Source: JBBEDC01 sp040881505 (GTDB lineage: Bacteria; Patescibacteriota; Andersenbacteria; UBA10190). Taken from it: a DNA stretch of 22,682 bases. Shown here piece after piece: positions 1 to 6,094 of this stretch; the stretch's first letter is position 1, and the number at the start of each line of letters is the position of its first letter. Under the pieces are notes generated by a model. The model did not search any database, was not told where the DNA came from, and saw only the letters and a list, made by a program, of their open reading frames with translations. The position numbers and the translations under genes are program-made. The stretch covers positions 1-22,682 of the forward strand of contig JBBEDC010000034.1 in NCBI GenBank assembly GCA_040881505.1, written 5' to 3'.

Positions 1-1
1 C

Positions 2-163
2 TCTGCTATAGCTGGCCTAACAGAAGGGGAGGTTCAAAACCACTTTGAGCAAATGTCTGATGTCGGTACGGCAGAAGTTGAGTTCTGGCCCTTGTGGGTC
101 ATCAGTGCCCCCGCACGTCCTCAGGCTATTAGCATTGATGTTAGAAACATTGAATCGCAGTAA
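2..163 (+). CDS. C-terminal end of an uncharacterised protein (5'-truncated by the window)
   Basis: An open frame runs from the window edge through 53 codons to a TAA at 161-163. It reads as a protein tail, with GLTEGEVQNHFEQM followed by EVEFWPLWVISAPARP. A helix followed by an FWPxWV stretch and a proline-containing end resembles, from memory, the C-terminus of large surface or baseplate-like hypothetical proteins in Patescibacteria. I cannot confirm that family here. The start and most of the gene lie outside the window, so no function is assigned. It is codirectional with thrS, and 44 bp separate its stop from the thrS ATG. Confidence 0.6.
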   Translation, partial: SAIAGLTEGEVQNHFEQMSDVGTAEVEFWPLWVISAPARPQAISIDVRNIESQ

Positions 164-177
164 TACGCTCTTGCGTA

Positions 178-196
178 TGGTAGAATGCGGTAGTAT
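178..196 (+). promoter_or_regulatory. Candidate -10 elements for thrS
   Basis: TGGTAGAAT at 178-186 fits an extended -10 (TGn plus TAGAAT). A second candidate, TAGTAT, lies at 191-196, 11 nt before the ATG. No convincing -35 sits at 16-18 bp and there is no Shine-Dalgarno before 208, so the transcript would have a very short leader or none. Which element is used cannot be decided from sequence. Confidence 0.35.
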
Positions 197-207
197 ACAG
201 AGCAATT

Positions 208-1956
208 ATGGCCCAAGAACCTACTTCAACTGAAAATCTTCCAAACCTCCGCCACTCTACGGCCCATCTTTTAGCCGCAGCGGTTCTGCAGCTCTGGCCA
301 GATGCGAAGCCTACCTTAGGCCCTCCCACCGAAGATGGTTTCTATTACGATTTTGAATTTCAAGAACCAATTTCTGAAAATGATTTAAAGAAAATTGAGA
401 AGGTGATGAAGCGGCTTTTGCCGAGCTGGAAAGAATTTGTGCATGAGGAGGTTTCGGCAACCGCAGCAAAAGAGCTCTTTGCTAATAATCCCTACAAGCA
501 AGAGTTAATCGATGAGATCGCAGAACGCGGAGAAGTTATTACTCTTTACACCGCTGGGAAATTTACCGATCTGTGTCGCGGCGGGCATGTTGAGCAGCCG
601 AATAAAGAGCTTCAGCACTTTACCCTGCTCACTTTGGCGGGGGCTTACTGGCGTGGCGACGAGAAAAACACCATGCTCACCCGCATCTACGGAACTGCAT
701 TTCCAACGAAGGAAGAACTAGACGAATATCTTGCTAATCTTGCTGAGGCTAAAAAACGCGATCACCGCAAACTCGGCCAGCAACTGGATCTCTTTACCTT
801 TTCACCCTTGGTGGGCCCGGGGCTACCCCTCTTTACGCCGCGCGGCACTATCGTACGTCGCGAACTAGAAAAGTTTATATGGTCCCTACAAGGCCCAATG
901 GGCTATCAGGAAGTGACTATTCCCCATCTAGCTAAGCCCGAGCTATATAAGGTCTCCGGCCACTGGGACAAATTCAAAGACGACCTTTTTCACGTGCGTG
1001 GCCACCATGATGAATTTGTGATCAAGCCCATGAACTGCCCGCATCACACCCAAATTTATGCCAGTCGCCAGCGAAGTTATAGGGAATTACCTCTTCGTTT
1101 TGCTGAAGTAACAACCGTCTATCGCGATGAGCAAGCTGGGCAGCTGCAAGGGTTAACGCGCGTGCGTTCCATCACCCAAGATGACGCGCATGTATTTTGC
1201 CGTCCAGATCAAATTGAAGGAGAAATTCTTAGAGTATTAACTATTGTTGAGCAATTTTATAAGACTTTTGACTTGAGCTTGTCGTTCCGATTATCCCTGC
1301 GTGACCCACAACACCCGGAGAAGTATTTAGGATCGGACGACATATGGGAAAACGCTCAAAATATTTTACGCAACGCTCTGAATGTGGGTAAAGGGAAATA
1401 TATAGAAGTCGAAGGAGAAGCGGCGTTTTATGGGCCAAAGATAGATTTTATGGCTCGAGATAGCCTGGGCCGCACGTGGCAGATGGCGACAGTACAGCTT
1501 GATTTTAATATGCCTGCCCGATTTGATTTAACCTACGTTGATGACAAAGGCGATTCCCAAACACCAGTTATGATTCACCGAGCAATTTCCGGAGCTATTG
1601 AGCGGTTCATGGCAATTCTCATTGAACACTACGCGGGAAATCTACCTCTCTGGCTTTCCCCTACACAGGTCGTGGTGCTGCCCATTTCTGAGGATCAAAA
1701 TAAATATGCGCAAGGGGTGGCAACGCAGTTGCAAACAGAGAATATCCGGGTTGAAGTTAGGGAAGATCGCGAGAGTGTTGGGAAAAAAATCCGCGAAGCA
1801 GAAGTAATGAAAGTGCCAGTAATGCTGATAGTTGGAAAGCAGGAGGTAGAAGCTCAATCGGTGGCCGTCCGTACGCGAGCAGAGGGAGATCTAGGCATGA
1901 TGCCGACAGCTGAAATCACAGCCGAGCTGCGGGAAAAAATAAAGAATCGCGCTTAA
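208..1956 (+). CDS. thrS: Threonyl-tRNA synthetase lacking the TGS domain
   Basis: Charges tRNA-Thr with threonine in the cytoplasm. The protein is 582 aa, against about 640 for the E. coli type, and it begins directly at the editing (SAD) domain. The editing metal-like site is visible as H16xxxH20 and C123xxxH127. The class II catalytic core has the three expected zinc ligands C277 (in MNCPHH), H328 (DDAHVFC) and H457 (MIHRAI). Motif 2 is around YRDEQAG (305-311) and the motif 3 arginine is R466. The anticodon-binding domain follows from about 485. The roughly 60-residue N-terminal TGS domain is absent. No in-frame start or Shine-Dalgarno upstream would restore it, since the frame before 208 does not encode it. 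The stop TAA lies in a TTAA shared with the convergent gene at 1953. Confidence 0.97.
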   Translation: MAQEPTSTENLPNLRHSTAHLLAAAVLQLWPDAKPTLGPPTEDGFYYDFEFQEPISENDLKKIEKVMKRLLPSWKEFVHEEVSATAAKELFANNPYKQELIDEIAERGEVITLYTAGKFTDLCRGGHVEQPNKELQHFTLLTLAGAYWRGDEKNTMLTRIYGTAFPTKEELDEYLANLAEAKKRDHRKLGQQLDLFTFSPLVGPGLPLFTPRGTIVRRELEKFIWSLQGPMGYQEVTIPHLAKPELYKVSGHWDKFKDDLFHVRGHHDEFVIKPMNCPHHTQIYASRQRSYRELPLRFAEVTTVYRDEQAGQLQGLTRVRSITQDDAHVFCRPDQIEGEILRVLTIVEQFYKTFDLSLSFRLSLRDPQHPEKYLGSDDIWENAQNILRNALNVGKGKYIEVEGEAAFYGPKIDFMARDSLGRTWQMATVQLDFNMPARFDLTYVDDKGDSQTPVMIHRAISGAIERFMAILIEHYAGNLPLWLSPTQVVVLPISEDQNKYAQGVATQLQTENIRVEVREDRESVGKKIREAEVMKVPVMLIVGKQEVEAQSVAVRTRAEGDLGMMPTAEITAELREKIKNRA

Positions 1957-2579
1957 AAACGAAGCGGTATTTCGGGAGTGGGCGTAGCAGTAGATTCCTC
2001 AGATTCTTCCTTTGCATCTTCGGATCCTGCAACCTCCCCGTCGCTTTGTTGAGCTGCTTCTAAGTTATTATCCAGGGAGCTTGTAACGCGCGCTAGGCGC
2101 TCCTCGTACTCCGCGTAATCCTGCTGAACTGCCTGCAGCTGAGCCAGCGCTGTGCCGGTTTGCTCTGTAATGATTCGTGCCTGGTCTTGAAGATTTACAA
2201 GCTCTTCATCTGACAGCGTTCCGGCGAATTCTCTCATCTGATCTACGCTCTGTAGTAAGAGTTCGGCATTTGAGATAACAACTTCGGGCTGCTTATTCTG
2301 TTCCAGCGCTTCCATCAAGGTTGCCGTATCAACTTCCGTATATTTCATTGCCAGCTCCATTTTATTAATCGCACTATCAGCAAAATACAACTCTGCTTTC
2401 CGCTTCCACGTAACAATCTTATTCTTTCCGGCAGTCAGCAAACTTCCGTCGGAAATGACACTTCGGAAAGTGCCCGGGACTGCAGAAATTTTCTCAGGCT
2501 TAAACTGTATCTGAATTACCCCGCTTAAAACGAGGATGGCAACAGCTCCCGCACCAACTAATAGCGTTATCTTTGACAT
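1953..2579 (-). CDS. Hypothetical membrane-anchored helical protein, DUF5667-like
   Basis: 208 aa. A hydrophobic segment at residues 5-25 follows MSK and looks like a signal anchor, so the rest is probably outside the membrane. Residues 58-175 are predicted helical and rich in Glu, Gln, Ala and Leu (AELYFADSAINKMELAMKY). This resembles the DUF5667-type helical domain seen in secreted actinobacterial and CPR proteins; the assignment is a guess from pattern. The tail from about 178 is acidic, low-complexity and Pro/Thr-rich, typical of a disordered linker. Function unknown. The start is fixed by the promoter: TGATATACT ends 6 nt before the ATG, giving a leaderless mRNA. It is divergent from miaA (18 bp apart) and convergent with thrS, sharing TTAA. 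Confidence 0.85.
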   Translation of the reverse strand: MSKITLLVGAGAVAILVLSGVIQIQFKPEKISAVPGTFRSVISDGSLLTAGKNKIVTWKRKAELYFADSAINKMELAMKYTEVDTATLMEALEQNKQPEVVISNAELLLQSVDQMREFAGTLSDEELVNLQDQARIITEQTGTALAQLQAVQQDYAEYEERLARVTSSLDNNLEAAQQSDGEVAGSEDAKEESEESTATPTPEIPLRF

Positions 2580-2597
2580 GTAGGTAGTATATCAGGC
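2580..2597. promoter_or_regulatory. 18-bp divergent intergenic region with overlapping -10 elements for two leaderless genes
   Basis: On the plus strand TAGTAT (2585-2590) lies 7 nt before the miaA ATG. On the minus strand TATACT (2591-2586) preceded by TGA, an extended -10, lies 6 nt before the ATG at 2579. The two -10 hexamers overlap by five base pairs. Transcription would start at or next to the start codon in both directions, so there is no room for a Shine-Dalgarno. Confidence 0.6.
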
Positions 2598-3479
2598 ATG
2601 AAACCAGAAGTTACAATCATTCTTGGACCAACTGCTTCCGGCAAGACTAACTATGCCATCGAACTCGCTAAGCAGCGACCCAGTCTCATCATCTCAGCCG
2701 ACTCACGCCAAGTATATGCCGGTATGAATATTGGCACAGCCAAACCCGAGGAAGCTTGGTCTTCAGAGCCTCATTCCCCCATGACCCCAGATAGTGTTCA
2801 AGGAATTGACCATTATCTTTTTAATGTCCGCACTCCGGATGCTCCACTCACCCTAGCCGAATGGCAATCTATGGCTCAAGATGCCCTGCGCCTTGCTCTG
2901 GAACATGACCTGCACCCCATTATCGTTGGCGGCACAATGTTGTATGTAGACAGTATTGTTCACAATTACACTCTTCCCCAGGTTGCTCCTGACCAAACAC
3001 TTCGCGCTCAACTGGAAAAAGAACCAGTAGAAGACCTTTACTCCCAATTAATTGAACAAGACCCTTCTGCTCAAAGCTTCATAGCCCCGGGGAATAAACG
3101 TCGTATTGTTCGAGCCCTGGAGGTTATTAAGGCTACCGGTAAGCCCTTTTCTACTCTGCGCGCCCAACAACCATCCCTTTACTCCTTTACCCTTATCGGC
3201 CTCTTCCCGGGATGGGAAGAGCTTAAGGAGCGTATACAAACGCGACATGCGGCAATGTTCGCAAATGGACTGATTGAGGAAACCGAAGAGTTGCGCAATC
3301 GATATACCCCTTCCGTGCCCCTTCTCGCTACCCTTAACTATCTTCAAGCAGGAAAAGTGCTTGATAACACGCTCTCGCTTCCTGAGGCGGTAGAGGAGAA
3401 TATTCGAGTCAATATGCGATATGCTCGGCGCCAAATGTCTTGGTGGCGCGGCAGAGAAGAGATTCGGTGGATCGATTAA
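2598..3479 (+). CDS. miaA: tRNA dimethylallyltransferase
   Basis: Transfers a dimethylallyl group to N6 of A37 in tRNAs that read codons starting with U, the first step of i6A/ms2i6A formation. 293 aa, usual family length. The P-loop GPTASGKT is at residues 10-17. The family signature SADSRQVYAGMNIGTAKP follows at about 33-50, then GIDHYLFNV, the LAEWQ segment and PIIVGGTMLYV. The C-terminal YARRQMSWWR matches the basic tRNA-contacting end of MiaA. The ATG lies 7 nt after TAGTAT with no ribosome-binding site, so it is probably leaderless. Its TAA is in the TTAA at 3476-3479, which also forms the gatB stop on the other strand. Confidence 0.97.
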   Translation: MKPEVTIILGPTASGKTNYAIELAKQRPSLIISADSRQVYAGMNIGTAKPEEAWSSEPHSPMTPDSVQGIDHYLFNVRTPDAPLTLAEWQSMAQDALRLALEHDLHPIIVGGTMLYVDSIVHNYTLPQVAPDQTLRAQLEKEPVEDLYSQLIEQDPSAQSFIAPGNKRRIVRALEVIKATGKPFSTLRAQQPSLYSFTLIGLFPGWEELKERIQTRHAAMFANGLIEETEELRNRYTPSVPLLATLNYLQAGKVLDNTLSLPEAVEENIRVNMRYARRQMSWWRGREEIRWID

Positions 3480-4957
3480 TCCAGAAGCTTCTTTCTCAGT
3501 AAAGCAATGACCTGGGGAGGGGCTGCCTTGCCTTTCGACTTAGCCATCACCTGCCCCATGAGGAATTGAATAGCGCCTTCTTTGCCGCTCTTAATCTTTT
3601 CAACCACGTCTGGGTTCTCTGCAATCACCTGGTCAGCCAACTGCTCCAGCTCCCCCTCTTCGCTAACCTGCTCTAAGCCAAGATTCTGAATAATGTGGTC
3701 GGGGTCTCCTCCTGTTCGCTGCATTTCTTCCAATACCTGCCCTACAGCTCCTCGATTAATCTTTTTTTGATGTACCAGCACTACTAATTCAGCAAAGTTT
3801 GCTGAAGTAATCCGTAAATCCTCATATGTAAGCCCCTGACTACTCATCAAGGCCCGCATTTCCCGAAGAATGATCTTGTTGGACAGCAGCACAAGCTGTG
3901 GCACCTCAGCAGGGGTGATAGCTACCTGCTCATTATCCAGCTGCTCTAATTCACTTACAGTATCTTCAAATACATACGTAAGCTGCTTATCAACAACCAG
4001 TAAATCAGCCTGCTCCGCCGACAGTCCGTACTGCTCCATCAAGCGGCTGCGCTTGGCCGATGGCAACTCTGTTGCCTGTTCACGAATACTGTTCATGTAG
4101 TCAGAGTCGAAACTAAACGGAGGAATGTCTGGTTCTGGGAAATAGCGATAATCGGCAGCCTCCTCTTTCGTTCTCTGTTCCACCGTCACTCCACGCACAC
4201 TGTCATATCCGCGAGTGGCGTGAGATGGGATGTCTTGTTTCTCCCAAAGCTGAGTCTGGCGCTCAATCTCAAATTGAAGACCCCGTTCTACAAAACGGAA
4301 TGAATTTACGTTCTTAATTTCTGTTTTCGGATGCAGGTTATTCTCCCCCGCTGTCCGCAAAGAAATATTAGCGTCACATCGCATTTGTCCTTTTTCCATG
4401 TCTGCGTCTGAAATATCCAGGGCGCGCACTATTCGCTGCAGCTCCTGCAAAAATATCTTAGCCTCTCGAGGGGTTCTGATGTCAGGTTCTGTCACAATCT
4501 CAACGAGTGGTGTTCCCGCGCGGTTGTAATCAACGAGTGTATGGTCGGCTCCTTTAGGATGCGTATTCTTCGCCGCATCTTCTTCCAAGTGAATGCGCGT
4601 AATACCAATAGTGCGCTCTTCTCCATCGACCACAATCGTAATACTTCCCTTTCCACAGAACGGCTTATCGTATTGGCTGATCTGGTACCCTTTCGGAAGA
4701 TCAGGATAGAAATAGCTCTTGCGATCAAATTTGCTCTCAGTGGCTAATTCACACCCCAGGGCAAGGCCAGCTAGATGGGTCCATTCTATCGCTTTCTTAT
4801 TCGGCACAGGCAGTGTACCTGGGTGCCCCATACAGATAGGACATATAGCTGTATTGGGCTCTATATCGCCAAATACATTCGGGCACGAACAAAACATTTT
4901 ACTCGCAGTTTTGAGCTGGACATGAATTTCTAGTCCAATAACAGGTTCAAGCTTCAT
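3476..4957 (-). CDS. gatB: Asp-tRNA(Asn)/Glu-tRNA(Gln) amidotransferase subunit B
   Basis: GatB binds the mischarged tRNA and phosphorylates the Asp or Glu ester in the GatCAB transamidosome. The presence of gatB and gatCA suggests Asn- and/or Gln-tRNA is made indirectly. 493 aa from the chosen start MKLEPVIGLEIHVQLKT, the canonical N-terminus. The open frame runs 32 codons further upstream (to 5053) but that extension (Cys-rich, no family match) is not expected in GatB. CSCPNVF and AICPICMGHPGTLP carry the zinc-binding cysteines. SQYDKPFCGKGS and RIHLEEDAAK are conserved core blocks. The C-terminal YqeY-like tail ends in GQVMAKSKGKAAP. It is separated from gatCA by about 16 kb. Confidence 0.96.
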   Translation of the reverse strand: MKLEPVIGLEIHVQLKTASKMFCSCPNVFGDIEPNTAICPICMGHPGTLPVPNKKAIEWTHLAGLALGCELATESKFDRKSYFYPDLPKGYQISQYDKPFCGKGSITIVVDGEERTIGITRIHLEEDAAKNTHPKGADHTLVDYNRAGTPLVEIVTEPDIRTPREAKIFLQELQRIVRALDISDADMEKGQMRCDANISLRTAGENNLHPKTEIKNVNSFRFVERGLQFEIERQTQLWEKQDIPSHATRGYDSVRGVTVEQRTKEEAADYRYFPEPDIPPFSFDSDYMNSIREQATELPSAKRSRLMEQYGLSAEQADLLVVDKQLTYVFEDTVSELEQLDNEQVAITPAEVPQLVLLSNKIILREMRALMSSQGLTYEDLRITSANFAELVVLVHQKKINRGAVGQVLEEMQRTGGDPDHIIQNLGLEQVSEEGELEQLADQVIAENPDVVEKIKSGKEGAIQFLMGQVMAKSKGKAAPPQVIALLRKKLLD

Positions 4958-4984
4958 ACAGGAGCAGATTAGCGCACTTAGGCC

Positions 4985-5010
4985 TTTCCAGCAACGGGGT
5001 TGCCGTGGAA
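4985..5010 (-). promoter_or_regulatory. Hairpin in the gatB 5' region
   Basis: Read on the minus strand, an outer stem TTCCA/TGGAA encloses an inner stem GCAAC/GTTGC with a CCC loop and a two-base CG bulge. It ends 28 nt before the gatB ATG. No T-run follows, so it is not an intrinsic terminator. It could be an RNA structure in the gatB leader if transcription begins near 5036-5043. Confidence 0.35.
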
Positions 5011-5018
5011 ATATCTGC

Positions 5019-5047
5019 TTGTGAAGGCACATCCCCTCGCGTAGCAT
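5019..5047 (+). promoter_or_regulatory. Candidate promoter of dcd-dut
   Basis: TTGTGA (5019-5024) and TAGCAT (5042-5047) are 17 bp apart. The predicted start near 5054 falls beside a perfect 12-bp palindrome (5056-5067). On the opposite strand the same bases read TATGCT, a possible -10 for gatB. Confidence 0.4.
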
Positions 5048-5055
5048 ATACAAGA

Positions 5056-5067
5056 TGCGCTAGCGCA
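5056..5067. repeat. Perfect 12-bp palindrome TGCGCTAGCGCA
   Basis: The sequence TGCGCTAGCGCA equals its own reverse complement. It lies between gatB and dcd, just after the candidate dcd promoter, where an operator would be expected. No regulator is identified and a chance palindrome is possible. Confidence 0.5.
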
Positions 5068-5096
5068 GCATACTTCTTACCTCTTCATTAATAGCT

Positions 5097-5669
5097 ATGA
5101 TTTTATCCGACCGAGACATAAAGCAGGCAATTAAAGATAAGCGAATTATGGTGAAACCGAAGCCCGACTATGAGACCCAACTTGGCAGCTCCAGTCTAGA
5201 TCTGCGCCTCGGATACTACTTCCGAATATTCAAGCATCGCCGTACGCCTTTTGTTGATCCCTTTGACGCCGAGACCACGGAGGGCATGACTGAGGAAGTA
5301 AAAATTAGCCGTAAGGAACCGTACGTTATTCAACCCGGGGAATTCGTCTTGGCTTCAATTTTGGAATGGGTGGAGCTGCCCAGCGACCTATCAGCGCGCA
5401 TTGATGGCCGCAGCAGCCTAGGACGACTTGGGCTAGTAATCCATTCGACCGCTGGACATATCGACGCTGGGTTCAAAGGGTCGATCACGATGGAGCTATC
5501 GAATATTGGCATGATGCCTATCGTGCTGTATCCCAAGATGCGCATCTGCCAGCTCGTATTCGAACAACTCAGCTCCCCCGCCGAACGTCCATACACGGAA
5601 AAACCGGGCGCTAAGTACCATAGCAAGCGAGTACCGGCCGAAACGGCTATTTCACAAGAAAAACTATGA
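5097..5669 (+). CDS. dcd: dCTP deaminase (Dcd family)
   Basis: Deaminates dCTP to dUTP, feeding dUMP for thymidylate synthesis. 190 aa, normal length. The family blocks are present: QLGSSSLDLRLGYYF (28-42), IDGRSSLGRLGLVIHST with R105 and S106, and HIDAGFKGSITMELSN, in which E133 is the catalytic glutamate. The C-terminal GAKYHSKRVP segment is the nucleotide-closing tail region. Some family members are bifunctional and go directly to dUMP. The adjacent dut gene, overlapping by ATGA, suggests the monofunctional form here. The TGA stop within that overlap also shows that TGA is a stop in this genome. Confidence 0.95.
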   Translation: MILSDRDIKQAIKDKRIMVKPKPDYETQLGSSSLDLRLGYYFRIFKHRRTPFVDPFDAETTEGMTEEVKISRKEPYVIQPGEFVLASILEWVELPSDLSARIDGRSSLGRLGLVIHSTAGHIDAGFKGSITMELSNIGMMPIVLYPKMRICQLVFEQLSSPAERPYTEKPGAKYHSKRVPAETAISQEKL

Positions 5670-6088
5670 TCCCCTTTCAAGTACATAAACTAAGCGATGA
5701 CGCCAAGTTGCCGGCAAAAGAAAATCCCCTCGACGCCGGTATCGATATTTTTACGAACGAATCCCGCGTTCTTGAACCTGGTGAGACTTACATGTTCGGA
5801 ACCGGCATTTCAGCCTCACTGCCAGATGGGTACGTGGCGCTGATCTGGGACCGCTCAGGACTAGGCAGTAAAGGCATTCACCGCCTCGCTGGAGTCATTG
5901 ATTCTATTTACCGCGGAGAGTGGAAGATCGTGCTAACCAACTTAAGCCATGAACCATACGAGATTAAAGCTGGCGACAAAATCGCTCAGTGCGTGGTTCA
6001 AAAATTCGAGCCTGTTGAAATTATTGAAGTGGCTCAGTTGACTGAAACGAATCGCGGCGAGAAAGGTTTTGGTAGTTCGGGTCGCTAG
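5666..6088 (+). CDS. dut: dUTP diphosphatase (trimeric dUTPase)
   Basis: Hydrolyses dUTP to dUMP and pyrophosphate, protecting DNA from uracil and supplying the thymidylate precursor. 140 aa. All five dUTPase motifs are readable: AGIDI (24-28), DRSGLGSKG (62-70), GVIDSIYRGE with catalytic D79 and Y82 (76-85), GDKIAQCVV (103-111), and the P-loop-like RGEKGFGSSGR (130-140). Its ATG overlaps the dcd stop (ATGA), so translation is likely coupled to dcd. The stop TAG is 6 bp from the stop of the convergent membrane protein gene. Confidence 0.97.
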   Translation: MIPFQVHKLSDDAKLPAKENPLDAGIDIFTNESRVLEPGETYMFGTGISASLPDGYVALIWDRSGLGSKGIHRLAGVIDSIYRGEWKIVLTNLSHEPYEIKAGDKIAQCVVQKFEPVEIIEVAQLTETNRGEKGFGSSGR

Positions 6089-6094
6089 TCTCCA

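Noticed and set aside
4958..5053. N-terminal extension of gatB by 32 codons
   Set aside because: The frame is open but the added residues are Cys-rich and unlike GatB. Family alignment starts at MKLEPVIGLEIHVQL.
5056..5067. Palindrome as a mobile-element or restriction-modification mark
   Set aside because: A single copy with no adjacent transposase, integrase or target-site duplication in the window.
5667..5669. TGA recoded as glycine (Gracilibacteria/SR1 code)
   Set aside because: The dcd and 140-aa membrane protein genes end normally at TGA, and no conserved protein frame in the window contains an internal TGA.
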